From assembly GCF_000429025.1 (NCBI RefSeq), contig NZ_AUBB01000006.1, positions 1 through 64,000 on the forward strand: DNA of 64,000 bases, written 5' to 3'. Shown piece after piece: positions 1-8,533 of the stretch. Below the pieces are notes generated by a model. The model had not been told where the DNA came from, did no database searches, and worked only from the letters and a program-made list of their open reading frames with translations. The DNA comes from Actinospineispora spinosispora DSM 44797. GTDB lineage: Bacteria > Actinomycetota > Actinomycetes > Mycobacteriales > Pseudonocardiaceae. Each line of letters begins with the position of its first letter. The stretch's first letter is position 1. The position numbers and the translations under genes are program-made.

Positions 1-1017
1 GATCGTCGAGACCGTACCGCCGACCGGCGCGTACAACAGGGTGTTGTCCACATCCCGCTGCGCCGCCGCAACATCCGCCTGAGCCGACGCAACCGCCGCC
101 GCGGCAGCCGCGATGTTGGACGGGCGGTCCGAGACAGCCTGGTCGGCCGTGTTCTCGACGGTGATCTTGTTCTGCTGCGCCGTCTCCCGGTCCAGCTGGG
201 CCTTGGCCTTCTCGGACTCGTAGGTCACCTTCTGCAGGCGGTAGTTGTCCCGCGCCGTGCCCAGCGCCGTCTTGGCGTCGGTGTAGGCCTTCTTCTCGTC
301 ATCGCAGGTCATCGTGGACCCGAGGCCACCAAGCAGACCACTGGAACTCGCGCCGGCACCCGAACCGGGCGCCGCGGAGCCCGCAGCTCCCGCGGCATCA
401 GCCGTCGGATCGCCCATGGGGCCATCCGGTGCCTGTTCCGGGTCGTCCGAGACCGCTTTCGGAGCCGGCTTGTTGAGGCAGTCGTAGTAGGCCTTCTTCG
501 CCGTGTTGTACGACTTCGCGGCGTTCTTGTACGTCCTGCGCTGAGCGTCGACCTTCTTCTCGCTCACCGCCACGGTCTTGTCGTAGACCTTCTGGGCCTT
601 GTCGTACACCTCTTGCGCCTGGTCGGCGGCCTTCTCGGCGCCGTCGGCCTGGGGGCTGTTCGTGGCCTGGTCGAGCTTCGCCTGCGCGCTGTCGAGCAGC
701 GCCTGGTTCTTGTTCAGGGTCTGCCGGAACCCGAAGTCGTCCTCGCGGGCCAGCAGCTGGCCGGGCTTGACGACGTCTCCGACCCGCACGTTGAGCTCAA
801 CCAGCTTCGAGCCCTTGGAGAAGCCAAGGTTCTGCGAGGTCACCGGAGCCAACGCGCCCGAAGCCGACACCATGTTCGCCACCGTGCCGCGCTGCACCTT
901 GGCCGTCGGCGGCGCGGTCGTCGGCGACCCACAGGCCGACACCCCCGCCACGACCACGCACAGCAGCCCTACGGCGGCGACCCTGAACCGCCTAGAGCCA
1001 ATCCCCATCGGAGTCAC
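1..1017 (-). CDS. HlyD/RND-type periplasmic adaptor lipoprotein (partial, 3' end off window)
   Basis: Membrane-fusion subunit that would link an inner-membrane transporter to the cell exterior. The frame is open to base 1, so the C-terminus is missing; 339 residues are visible. Residues 1-29 form a lipoprotein signal with lipobox VSAC and Cys29. A first half-lipoyl segment is followed by a long Ala/Lys/Gln-rich coiled-coil hairpin interrupted by a Gly/Ala/Pro-rich insert, then by LYAPVGGTVSTI, the start of the returning lipoyl half. I chose GTG at 1017 because GGGAG lies 7 bases upstream; ATG at 1008 is an alternative. It is divergent from another membrane-fusion protein at 1152, so the 134-base gap should hold two promoters. 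A MacB-like ABC transporter would be expected next, beyond the left edge (inference). Confidence 0.85.
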   Translation of the reverse strand, partial: MTPMGIGSRRFRVAAVGLLCVVVAGVSACGSPTTAPPTAKVQRGTVANMVSASGALAPVTSQNLGFSKGSKLVELNVRVGDVVKPGQLLAREDDFGFRQTLNKNQALLDSAQAKLDQATNSPQADGAEKAADQAQEVYDKAQKVYDKTVAVSEKKVDAQRRTYKNAAKSYNTAKKAYYDCLNKPAPKAVSDDPEQAPDGPMGDPTADAAGAAGSAAPGSGAGASSSGLLGGLGSTMTCDDEKKAYTDAKTALGTARDNYRLQKVTYESEKAKAQLDRETAQQNKITVENTADQAVSDRPSNIAAAAAAVASAQADVAAAQRDVDNTLLYAPVGGTVSTI

Positions 1018-1151
1018 ACCAATGCTCCCAACTCTCGCCCACTGAGGTGACCAACGCATGGAATGGAAATAAGGTACGGTGCGTTTACTAAGCAGTTGGG
1101 CACGCCCGAGCGTGACCTCGTGTAACCACACCACCCGAACGGAGGCCAGGC

Positions 1152-1931
1152 ATGGCGGGCCCAGATGCTGCTTCGAGTAGTACCGCGACCGAGCAGAAGC
1201 ATGATCAGAACGGCGCGAACGGCTCGAACGGGGCGGCACCCGTCGCCGCCGAGCCCGCCGCCCCGCCGAAGAAGAAGATGAAGCGGTCCAGCCGGATCGC
1301 GCTGATCATCATCGGCATCATCGCGCTCCTCGCGGCGCTCGGCTTCGGTGGCGCGTACTTCCTGTACTCCAGCAAGTTCGTCACCACCGACAACGCGCAG
1401 GTCGACGGCGACAAGATCAGCATCAACGCCCCGATGACCGGCACCCTCACCAGCTGGTCCATCAACCAGGGCAGCTCCGTGAAGGAGAACCAGGCGGTCG
1501 GGCGCATCCAGGTGCAGGGCAGCATGCAGTCCCAGAAGATCATCAAGGCCCCGGGCAACGGCACGGTCGCGGTCAACAACGGTGTCGAGGGTTCGTTCGT
1601 CACCGCCGGCAAGGAGCTGGCCACCGCCTACGACTTCAGCAAGATCTACGTGACCGCCCGGGTCGACGAGACCGACGTCCAGGACGTGCACCCCGGTGCG
1701 CAGGTGGATGTGAGCGTCGACGCCTTCTCCAGCACGCCGGTCACCGGCGTGGTGCAGGAGATCCAGGGTTCGGCCGCCGGCGTCTTCTCGCTGTTCCCCG
1801 AGTCGAACAGCTCGGGCAACTTCCAGAAGGTCACCCAGGTCATCCCGATCAAGATCGCGTTCACCAACACCAACGGCCTGGCGCTGGTACCCGGCATGAA
1901 CGTCACGGTGCACATCCACAAGAACCCGTAA
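1152..1931 (+). CDS. EmrA/HlyD-like membrane-fusion protein
   Basis: Single-pass membrane protein of the biotinyl-lipoyl/HlyD class. Residues 1-45 are a low-complexity Ala/Gly/Asn/Pro cytoplasmic tail ending in a Lys/Arg cluster, 48-71 are a transmembrane helix, and FVTTDNAQVDGDKISINAP (about 76-94) is the conserved entry to the lipoyl domain, as in EmrA. The beta-barrel follows, ending LALVPGMNVTVHIHKNP. At 259 residues it is much shorter than EmrA (about 390) because the coiled-coil hairpin between the lipoyl halves is nearly absent. No transporter gene follows it; a strong hairpin closes the transcript. Its role as an efflux adaptor is inferred from family only. GGAGG lies about 9 bases before the ATG. 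Confidence 0.8.
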   Translation: MAGPDAASSSTATEQKHDQNGANGSNGAAPVAAEPAAPPKKKMKRSSRIALIIIGIIALLAALGFGGAYFLYSSKFVTTDNAQVDGDKISINAPMTGTLTSWSINQGSSVKENQAVGRIQVQGSMQSQKIIKAPGNGTVAVNNGVEGSFVTAGKELATAYDFSKIYVTARVDETDVQDVHPGAQVDVSVDAFSSTPVTGVVQEIQGSAAGVFSLFPESNSSGNFQKVTQVIPIKIAFTNTNGLALVPGMNVTVHIHKNP

Positions 1932-1942
1932 GCCCGACGCCC

Positions 1943-2006
1943 AAGATCACCACCGTCTGAGGGCTGATTTCCCGTGCGGAAACAGCCCTCAGGCGGTGGT
2001 GATCTT
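1943..2006. terminator. long bidirectional hairpin between convergent genes
   Basis: A 24-bp stem (left arm 1943-1966, right arm 1983-2006) pairs completely apart from one T:G wobble, and the 16-base loop can extend with TTTCC/GGAAA. It lies between the membrane-fusion gene and the end of the receiver gene coming the other way, so it probably terminates both. Confidence 0.75.
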
Positions 2007-2014
2007 CGTTGGGC

Positions 2015-2410
2015 TCATGGGTGGTTGCGGTAGGAGCGCGCGCAGGCACGGATCGTGTTCAGCAGGCGCGGCGCGGCGTCGTGTTTCGCCACGAACGCGG
2101 CCGCGCCGGCCAGCGACGCGAGCGTTCGCATGCGGGCGTCGTCGTGCAGGCTCAGCACCACCACGGGCAGGTCGGGTTCGCGCGCGTGCACCTGGGCGGT
2201 GATGCTCATGCCGCCGGGGCCGGGCATCTCCAGATCCATCAGCACGACATCCGGGTGCACGGCGTCGATGAGCGGGCAGACGTCCACGTCGCCCGAGGAC
2301 TCCCCGACGATCTCCAGATCGGGCTCGAGCCCCAGCCACATGCGCAGACCACGCCGGACCGCCGGCTGGTCATCGACCAGCAGCAGCCGTATCGTCGCGC
2401 GATCTGCCAC
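2015..2410 (-). CDS. stand-alone receiver-domain response regulator
   Basis: A 131-residue protein that is a complete receiver domain and nothing else. The acidic pair is Asp13/Asp14, the phosphoacceptor Asp59 lies in VVLMDLEMPG, Ser87 is the conserved switch Ser/Thr and Lys109 lies in FVAKHD. No DNA-binding output domain follows; the frame stops at SYRNHP. Its sequence is close to the receiver of the NarL-type regulator on the other strand (GLRMxLGLxPDLEIVGE), suggesting a duplicate that lost or never had the HTH. The GTG at 2410 is the start because it precedes ADRATIRLLLVDD directly. It may act as a phosphate sink for the neighbouring kinase (inference). Confidence 0.8.
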   Translation of the reverse strand: MADRATIRLLLVDDQPAVRRGLRMWLGLEPDLEIVGESSGDVDVCPLIDAVHPDVVLMDLEMPGPGGMSITAQVHAREPDLPVVVLSLHDDARMRTLASLAGAAAFVAKHDAAPRLLNTIRACARSYRNHP

Positions 2411-2512
2411 ACCCTTAGACTCGGGTAGTCGGCACGCCGGGACAAACGGCCTGCGGACGAGTAGCCACCAGCCTTCGACCGAGGCGGTATCGGCCATCAG
2501 ACGGAGGTGGGT

Positions 2513-3163
2513 ATGCCCGTTCGGGTGCTCATCGCGGACGACCACAGCGTGGTCCGGCAGGGTCTGCGCATGTTCCTCGGCCTCGACCCGGACCTCGAGG
2601 TCGTCGGCGAGGCGTGCGACGGCGCCGAGGCGATTCGGATGACCAGGGCGTTGACGCCCGACGTGGTGTTGATGGACCTGCTGATGCCGGGCACCGACGG
2701 GATCACCGCGACCCAGCGCATTCGCGACGAAATCCCCTCCACCGAGGTGCTCGCGCTGACCAGCGTGCTGGAGGACGCCTCGGTCGTCGGCGCGGTCCAG
2801 GCGGGCGCGGTCGGCTATCTGCTCAAGGACACGCAGGCCGAGCAGCTCTGCAAGGCGATCAAAGCGGCGGCACTCGGCCAGGTCCAGCTCGCGCCGGAGG
2901 CCGCCGCCCGGCTCGTGCGTGAGGTGCGCAGCCCGAACAGCCCGGAGATCCTCACCGACCGGGAGACCGAGGTACTGCGCGCGCTGGCCAAGGGCATGAC
3001 GAACCGTGAGATCGGCCGGACCCTCAGCATCGGCGAGCGCACGGTGAAGACACACGTCAGCCACGTCCTCAGCAAGCTCGGTCTGCAGAGTCGCACCCAG
3101 GCTGCGCTCTACGCGGTGCGAATCGGGCTGGTACCGGAATCCGAGCTCAGCGACCCGACATGA
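2513..3163 (+). CDS. NarL/FixJ-family response regulator
   Basis: Transcription factor controlled by phosphorylation; almost surely the partner of the histidine kinase that follows with a 4-base ATGA overlap. The receiver spans about residues 1-120, with Asp9/Asp10 and phosphoacceptor Asp55 in VVLMDLLMPG. A LuxR-type helix-turn-helix follows at about 147-205 (LTDRETEVLRALAKGMTNREIG ... RTVKTHVSHVLSKL). I start it at ATG 2513, which has GGAGG 5 bases upstream; the in-frame GTG at 2507 overlaps that ribosome-binding site. It is closest in type to LiaR/DevR-like regulators; the regulon is unknown. Confidence 0.92.
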   Translation: MPVRVLIADDHSVVRQGLRMFLGLDPDLEVVGEACDGAEAIRMTRALTPDVVLMDLLMPGTDGITATQRIRDEIPSTEVLALTSVLEDASVVGAVQAGAVGYLLKDTQAEQLCKAIKAAALGQVQLAPEAAARLVREVRSPNSPEILTDRETEVLRALAKGMTNREIGRTLSIGERTVKTHVSHVLSKLGLQSRTQAALYAVRIGLVPESELSDPT

Positions 3164-6015
3164 GCTCGCCCGGCGACGGCTCGACCGGATGGCAGGTCCC
3201 CGCCGGTGATCCCCCGGTCGACGCCGACCTGCTGGACGTCCTGTTCCACCGGGCTCCGCTCGGCGTCGCCGTCTACGACCGCGACCTGATCCTGCGCAAG
3301 TTCAACGACACGTTCGCCGATCTCGTCGACCGGCACCGGGACGCACAGCACACGCCGCTGCGCCCGGGGCGCAGTCTCTTCGACTACTTCCCCGCCGCCG
3401 AACCACGCCTACGCGCGGTGGCCGCGCCCGTCCTGCGCGGCGGCACCCGGTGGTACCGGGGCGTACCCCACGACCTGGGCGGGGTTCGGTCCTACTGGGA
3501 CCTGTTGCTCGTACCGTTACGTCGCGACGACCAGGTGATCGGCGTCGTCCAGATCACCACGGACGCAACCGATCGGACCAAGGCCGACGAGCGGGTGCAG
3601 CACAACGAGCGCCGGTTGCGGTCGATCCTGCGCAACTCGTCGGACATCACGCTGGTCATCGACGCCGCGCGCCGGCTGCGGTACGCGGCGCCGTCGGTTC
3701 GGCGGCTGCTCGACGTGCCCGAGGCCGAGGTCGACGCCTCCGACGTGACCGATCAGGTGCATCCGGACGATCGCGCCCAGGTCAGAGGACTGCTGACCCG
3801 CTGTGCCCGCACCTCGGGTGAAGGTCCCGTCTTCCGCTGCCGACTGCAGCTGAAGAACCACACGTGGCGGATGTTCGAGGTCGTTCCGGTCAACCTCCTC
3901 GAGGATCCCGACGTCGAGGGGATCGTGCTGACCGCTCGGGACATCACCGACCGCGAGGAGGCGAAAGCCGAGCTGCAGCGGCGGGACGCGATCCTCGACG
4001 CGGTCCGGTTCGCCGCGCAGCGCTTCCTGGAGTCCAGGTCGTCGTGGCGGGCCAACATCTACGAGGTGATGGAGCAGCTCGGCCGCGCGACGACGACCAG
4101 CCGGGTCTACATCTTCGAGAACTTCCAGGGCGCGGACGGCTCCCGGTGGACCAGCCAGTCGCACGAGTGGGTGGCCGCCGGGGTCGAACCACAGATCAAC
4201 AACCCGGCACTGGCCGCGATCTCCTACCGCGACTCCGATTTCGCCGAGGCCGCGCAGCAGCTGGGTGCCGGCAAGGTCATCGCGGGCAACGTGTCCGACC
4301 TGCCTCCCGCGCGGCGCCAGGTGCTCGAGGAGCAGGGCATCCGGTCGATGGTTCTCGTGCCGGTGTTCGTGGGTGGCCGGTGGTGGGGCTTCATCGGTTT
4401 CGACGAGTGCGAGCACGAGCGCACATGGTCGGCGGCGGAGATCGGGGCACTGCGCGCCGCGGCGAGCACATTGAGCGCCGCGGTGCACCGCCAGCGGGCC
4501 GAGGACCAGCTACGCGAGCAGCAGGCGCAGTACCGGCAGGTGTTCGAGGCGACCGGTGACGGTCTGGTCATCACCGACCTGGACGGGCGCCTCGTGCGGG
4601 CGAATCCGGCGTTCTACCGCATGCACGGCTACCAGCCCGAGGAGCTGATCGGCCGCAGGGCCAGCACGTGGATTCATCCGGACTTCCACCAGGAGCGCAG
4701 CGCGTACACGGATGCGATCCTCGGCGGCGCGCGGCCCCGGTCCCAGGAGCTGGACGTACGCAAGGACGGCAGCACATTCCCGGTCCAGGTCCAGGGTTCG
4801 GCGTTCACCTTCCAGGGACGTCCGCACGTGCTGAGCGTGGTGCGCGACGACACCGAGCGGACCCAGGCCTTCGAGCTGCTGGAGAAACGCCTCACCGCGC
4901 TGTCCACGATCGCCGCGAGCCTCACCGTCAATCAGGCGCTGTCCGACACGCTCGACGTGATCGTGCGGGCGATCGTCGCGTCCACTCCGGCCGTCGCCGG
5001 CTCCGCCTACGTGCTCGACCGGGCGAGCGGCACGTTCCGCATCTTCGCCACGTCAGGCCTGCCGGACGGGTACATGGAGGCCGTCGAGCAGGGCCGCAAG
5101 CAGCGCCTGAACGTCGTCCCCCGCGAGTACACCTCCTCGGGGCCGTTGATCGTGCGGAACGCGGTGCGCGACGCGCTGGCCAACCCCGAGTACGCCGATC
5201 TTCATCCGCTGTTGAGCCAGGTCGAGTGGGACACCGTGGCGATCATCCCGTTCGAGTCGCAGCAGGGACGTCTCGGTTCGGTGCGCGCCTACTACCCGCG
5301 CGGCACCGAACCGTCGGCGGACGACCTCGCGTTCCTCAAGGCGGTCGCCGACCAGGGGTCGGTCGCCGTGGTGAACACGACCCTGCTGGCGGAAGCGCAG
5401 AGCAAGGCGGGACTGGAGGAGCGTCAACGCCTGGCCAGGGAGCTGCACGACTCCGTGTCGCAGGCCCTGTACGGCATCGCGCTGGGTGCCCGGACCGCTC
5501 GAACACTGGCGGAGCACAAGCCCGACCAGGTCGCGGAGCCACTCGACTACGTGCTGGCGCTGGCCGAGGCCGGCATGACCGAGATGCGTTCCCTGATCTT
5601 CGAGCTGCGGCCGGAATCGCTGGCCAACGAAGGTCTGGTCGCGGCGTTGGAGAAGCGGGTCGCCGTGCTGCGTGCCCGCCACCAGCTGGAGGTCAGCGCC
5701 GAGCTGGGCACCGAACCCTCGCTCGCTCTCGACCTGAAGGAGACCCTGTACCGGATCGCGCAGGAAGCGCTGCACAACACGGTGAAGCACGCGCACGCGA
5801 AACAGGTCCGGCTGCGGCTGTCGGTCATCGGCGACGAGGTGTTGCTCGAAGTTCATGACGACGGAGTCGGGTTCGACACCGCTGCTTCTCGGCCCGGCCA
5901 CCTGGGGCTGCAGTCGATGCGCGAGCGGACCGGCAAGCACCAGGGGTCTCTCACGTTGAGCAGCACACCTGGGGAAGGCACGACCATCACTGTGATGCTG
6001 CCCGTCTCGCGGTGA
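3160..6015 (+). CDS. multi-PAS/GAF sensor histidine kinase (HisKA_3 type)
   Basis: A 951-residue soluble kinase; no membrane segment is apparent. From the N-terminus I see two PAS domains (about 25-145 and 150-265), a GAF domain (about 280-440), a third PAS (about 448-570), a second GAF (about 590-745), then the dimerisation/phosphoacceptor helix ERQRLARELHDSVSQALYG with His763 and a C-terminal HATPase domain ending LTLSSTPGEGTTITVMLPV. This is the NarX/DevS-like HPK7 class that phosphorylates NarL-type regulators, matching its operon partner. The number of sensory modules implies that it integrates intracellular ligands or redox/light cues, but no cofactor-binding residue was recognised. A perfect palindrome just downstream probably ends the operon. 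Confidence 0.92.
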   Translation: MSSPGDGSTGWQVPAGDPPVDADLLDVLFHRAPLGVAVYDRDLILRKFNDTFADLVDRHRDAQHTPLRPGRSLFDYFPAAEPRLRAVAAPVLRGGTRWYRGVPHDLGGVRSYWDLLLVPLRRDDQVIGVVQITTDATDRTKADERVQHNERRLRSILRNSSDITLVIDAARRLRYAAPSVRRLLDVPEAEVDASDVTDQVHPDDRAQVRGLLTRCARTSGEGPVFRCRLQLKNHTWRMFEVVPVNLLEDPDVEGIVLTARDITDREEAKAELQRRDAILDAVRFAAQRFLESRSSWRANIYEVMEQLGRATTTSRVYIFENFQGADGSRWTSQSHEWVAAGVEPQINNPALAAISYRDSDFAEAAQQLGAGKVIAGNVSDLPPARRQVLEEQGIRSMVLVPVFVGGRWWGFIGFDECEHERTWSAAEIGALRAAASTLSAAVHRQRAEDQLREQQAQYRQVFEATGDGLVITDLDGRLVRANPAFYRMHGYQPEELIGRRASTWIHPDFHQERSAYTDAILGGARPRSQELDVRKDGSTFPVQVQGSAFTFQGRPHVLSVVRDDTERTQAFELLEKRLTALSTIAASLTVNQALSDTLDVIVRAIVASTPAVAGSAYVLDRASGTFRIFATSGLPDGYMEAVEQGRKQRLNVVPREYTSSGPLIVRNAVRDALANPEYADLHPLLSQVEWDTVAIIPFESQQGRLGSVRAYYPRGTEPSADDLAFLKAVADQGSVAVVNTTLLAEAQSKAGLEERQRLARELHDSVSQALYGIALGARTARTLAEHKPDQVAEPLDYVLALAEAGMTEMRSLIFELRPESLANEGLVAALEKRVAVLRARHQLEVSAELGTEPSLALDLKETLYRIAQEALHNTVKHAHAKQVRLRLSVIGDEVLLEVHDDGVGFDTAASRPGHLGLQSMRERTGKHQGSLTLSSTPGEGTTITVMLPVSR

Positions 6016-6026
6016 GCTCCACTGTG

Positions 6027-6046
6027 TCCCCGCCAGCTGGCGGGGA
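6027..6046. terminator. GC-rich palindrome after the kinase gene
   Basis: A perfect 20-base palindrome centred on CCAGCTGG starts 11 bases after the kinase stop codon. It has no T-run, as is common for actinobacterial terminators. Confidence 0.5.
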
Positions 6047-6124
6047 TCGCGGGAACGGGGAAGACTGCGGCGCCAAAGACGGTCACGGCTGCGCCGCGCC
6101 CCACCGGGTGCAGTGCGCACGTTT

Positions 6125-6252
6125 GGTGATCAACATTGGTGACGCCGCGCACCTCCCCCCACCACGCTGTGCGCGGTGTCGGCGTTTCCTTGATCACCAC
6201 GGCCTGGTGGCTAATCTCGCGCGGAAAATCAGCCACCACACCGTGCTGATCA
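6125..6252. other. non-coding segment with two mutually exclusive hairpins
   Basis: Non-coding stretch between the kinase and the L,D-transpeptidase gene. GGTGATCAA at 6125-6133 pairs with TTGATCACC at 6190-6198, with further pairing inside through GCGCAC/GTGCGC-type arms. The same TTGATCACC arm can instead form a second hairpin with 3' sequence: TGATCA (6191-6196), CACGG (6198-6202) and TGGTGGCT (6205-6212) match TGATCA (6247-6252), CCGTG (6241-6245) and AGCCACCA (6231-6238). No open frame with an acceptable start covers it. It could be a structured RNA or a decayed mobile repeat; neither is established. Confidence 0.4.
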
Positions 6253-6365
6253 TGCAAACACCGCGGGACCACACCACCCACACAGCTGGCTCCGCAAGTC
6301 ACCCCGCAAGGGGGTTCAGTGCGAAGCACTGCAAAAACGCAACAGGCGAAGCAAAACGCAACCAG

Positions 6366-6459
6366 ACAAGCGCGCGCCCGGCCGACGAAGTCGGCTTGTT
6401 TTTCTGGGAGTACCCCCGACGGCGAAGCCGAGGGGGTGGTCACAGAAAAACTCCGCGCG
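6366..6459 (+). repeat. dispersed structured repeat, family A, copy 1
   Basis: About 94 bases whose counterpart lies inverted at 60340-60437. Shared words in order are ACAAGCGCGCGC, TTGTTTTTCTGGGAG, CCCC, GGGGTGGTCACAGAAAAA and CTCCGCGCG. TTTTTCTG (6399-6406) pairs with CAGAAAAA (6443-6450), closing a stem that contains a CCCCC/GGGGG arm and a GGCGAAGCC minihairpin. A second small hairpin (GCCGAC-GAA-GTCGGC) sits to its left. It lies 15 bases past the end of the L,D-transpeptidase gene. Confidence 0.7.
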
Positions 6460-6474
6460 AAACCAGGCCAAAGG

Positions 6475-7026
6475 CTAGTGCACCTGGACCTCGTCGCCCA
6501 GTTGGAGCTTGTCGTAGAAAGCTGTGGCGTCGGCGTCGCTCAGGTGGACACAGCCTGCTGAGGCTCGCCTGACGCTACCGCCGTGGAAGGCCACGCCGCC
6601 TTCGGCGAAGAACACCGCGTAGGGCATCGGTGCACCCTGTCCGTTCGGCAGCTTGAATTCGGCGCTCTTGTGCGCCTTGTCCTTCCACTGCACGTTGAAC
6701 GTGCCGACGGGGGTCGGCTCCTTGGGTGACCCGGAGCTCACCGACACCGGTCCCCGGTCGATGTTGCCGTCCTCGTCGATGAGCCACGCCTTCTGGCTCT
6801 TGAGGTCGACGCAGGCCCGGGCGGTGTCGGTGCAGGGGGTTCCGGCGATCACTCCGCTGTCGTTCGAGCTCTGCCGGCCTCGATCGCCGTCGTGGTCGTT
6901 GTCGTTGTCGTCGGCCAGAGCCGGTGCGGCGAATGCCAGGGCGGTCAGCAGCACGGTCGCCGTCACCGACGCGATCCGTACCGGTATCGAGACCCGCCGA
7001 ACACCCGAACCGCTGTTCCTTACCAT
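6475..7026 (-). CDS. secreted L,D-transpeptidase (YkuD domain)
   Basis: Cell-wall enzyme that would form 3-3 peptidoglycan cross-links or attach proteins to the wall. The 183-residue precursor has a signal peptide (about 1-38, cleavage after APALA), an Asp/Asn-rich linker, and a YkuD domain from about residue 65. The catalytic signature is HGGS at 148-151 and SAGCVHL with Cys159 and His161. It is short compared with mycobacterial LdtMt enzymes because it lacks Ig-like domains. ATG 7026 is preferred since AAGGA lies 5 bases upstream; GTG 7041 is possible. The 237 bases upstream are strikingly AT-rich (7085-7165) and should contain its promoter. Confidence 0.88.
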   Translation of the reverse strand: MVRNSGSGVRRVSIPVRIASVTATVLLTALAFAAPALADDNDNDHDGDRGRQSSNDSGVIAGTPCTDTARACVDLKSQKAWLIDEDGNIDRGPVSVSSGSPKEPTPVGTFNVQWKDKAHKSAEFKLPNGQGAPMPYAVFFAEGGVAFHGGSVRRASAGCVHLSDADATAFYDKLQLGDEVQVH

Positions 7027-7263
7027 TCCCGTCCTTTCCACTGATATCCAGCGAGATCAACGAGAGTGATGAGCGAAGGTGACGAGGTTAGCTACTCCGG
7101 GTATTTATTTCTTCACCTTATTGTTACGTTTACTCGAATCTATTCAGTATGGAACTACCGTGAGTAGCCGCGGCCCCAGGAGAACCCCGATCGAGCACGG
7201 AGCGGCGCGGGCGCGGGGCGCAACCCCGGCGGGCTCTCAGCATCCGCGTCGGAGACTGGTTCG

Positions 7264-8448
7264 GTGCCACTCCTCCGCTCGCGGGACCCCGCCTCGCCAC
7301 CCCTGCCCGAACTCCCCGAACCCGCTTCGCGGTCGCGGGCCTGGCTCTGGCGGTCGGTGATCGGGGTGCTCGCCGTCGCCGTGGTCGTCATCGGCTGGTC
7401 GGTGGTCGGGGCGTTGACCGCGCCGGGGAGCGACAGCGTCGCGGCCCGGCTCGCCGAGTGGGGGCGTGACCACGGGTTCGACGGTGTGATCACGTGGCTG
7501 GAGCAGGAGAACTACCGGCCGCCACCCACCGGAGGGGAACCACCCGGCGGGATCACCGCGCCGGAGGGTGTGGTCCGGCCGGGCCGTCCGAAGGCCCAGG
7601 GGCACGGCGCCGGGCTGACGCCACCGTCCGAGCTGCGGCCGGTGGCCCATCTGACTCCCTTGCCCGGTGAAGGGGTGTGGCATCCGGTCGCCGCGGTCCA
7701 CGGTCATCCGGCCGTCGAGGTTGCGACCATGCGGCCGGACGCCGAGCACACCGCGTTCACGGCGGGACTCATGTGGATCGACCCGACGTACGTCCGGGGT
7801 CAGCTGCACCCGGGCTCGCTGGACCCGGGCGGTCAGTGGCGCACTCCCGACCTGATCACGCCGTCGCTGGCGCGGCAGGCAGTCGCGGTGTTCAACGCGG
7901 GTTTCCGGTTGAACGGCGCCAGCCGGGGTGGCTACTACAGCGAGGGGCGGACCGCTGTGCCGCTGCGGGACGGCGCGGCGAGCCTCGTGCTCGACAAGAA
8001 CGGCGCGGCCCAGGTCGGGGCGTGGAACAAGGACGTGCGAATGGGACCCGAGGTCGCCAGCGTGCGGCAGAACCTGGTCCTGCTCGTCGACGGCGGGCGG
8101 GTCAACCCGACCTGCGCGAGCGGCGGGACGGCCGAGTGGGGCAGCACGATCGGGCAGGTGGCGTACATCCATCGCTCCGGGTTCGGGGTGCGCGCCGACG
8201 GCGCCGAGGTGTACGTCGGCGGGCCCGCGTTGTCGGTGTGCAGCCTCGGGAACCTGCTGGCGGCGGCGGGCGTGGTGCGTGGCATGGAGCTGGACATCAA
8301 CCCGAACTGGGTCAGCGGCACCTACTTCCATCGCAACCCCAAGGGCGAACCGTCGGGGTACCGACTGTTCTCCGCCGAGCAGGTCTCGCCACAGCACTAC
8401 TTCATCGCATCCAGCCGCGACTTCTACGGCTGGTACGCGCGGCCCTGA
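7264..8448 (+). CDS. membrane-anchored phosphodiester glycosidase (NAGPA) domain protein
   Basis: The C-terminal half (about 200-394) matches the NAGPA/DUF2233 phosphodiester glycosidase family: AVAVFNAGFRLNG, GGYYSEGRTAVPLRDGAASL, QNLVLLVDGG, and MELDINPNWV. This family hydrolyses sugar-phosphodiester bonds, and bacterial members act on the cell surface. Residues about 31-51 are one transmembrane helix after a short cytoplasmic Pro/Arg-rich tail, and a Pro/Gly-rich linker (about 85-125) leads to the extracytoplasmic domain. GTG start at 7264, with GGAG about 9 bases upstream. The physiological substrate is not evident. Confidence 0.8.
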   Translation: MPLLRSRDPASPPLPELPEPASRSRAWLWRSVIGVLAVAVVVIGWSVVGALTAPGSDSVAARLAEWGRDHGFDGVITWLEQENYRPPPTGGEPPGGITAPEGVVRPGRPKAQGHGAGLTPPSELRPVAHLTPLPGEGVWHPVAAVHGHPAVEVATMRPDAEHTAFTAGLMWIDPTYVRGQLHPGSLDPGGQWRTPDLITPSLARQAVAVFNAGFRLNGASRGGYYSEGRTAVPLRDGAASLVLDKNGAAQVGAWNKDVRMGPEVASVRQNLVLLVDGGRVNPTCASGGTAEWGSTIGQVAYIHRSGFGVRADGAEVYVGGPALSVCSLGNLLAAAGVVRGMELDINPNWVSGTYFHRNPKGEPSGYRLFSAEQVSPQHYFIASSRDFYGWYARP

Positions 8449-8533
8449 CGCTCACTGTGGGTAGCTTCGGCGGCGGCGACGCCGGTCCGGAATTCGTCCG
8501 GATGCCCGCTCAAGTCGCGACTCCGCGAACAGA

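Noticed and set aside
1018..1151. Specific operator between the two membrane-fusion genes
   Set aside because: The region is AT-richer than its surroundings but I found no convincing palindrome or -35/-10 pair.
7085..7165. Horizontal insertion suggested by an AT-rich stretch
   Set aside because: It is short, intergenic and directly upstream of a minus-strand gene, so a promoter region explains it adequately.
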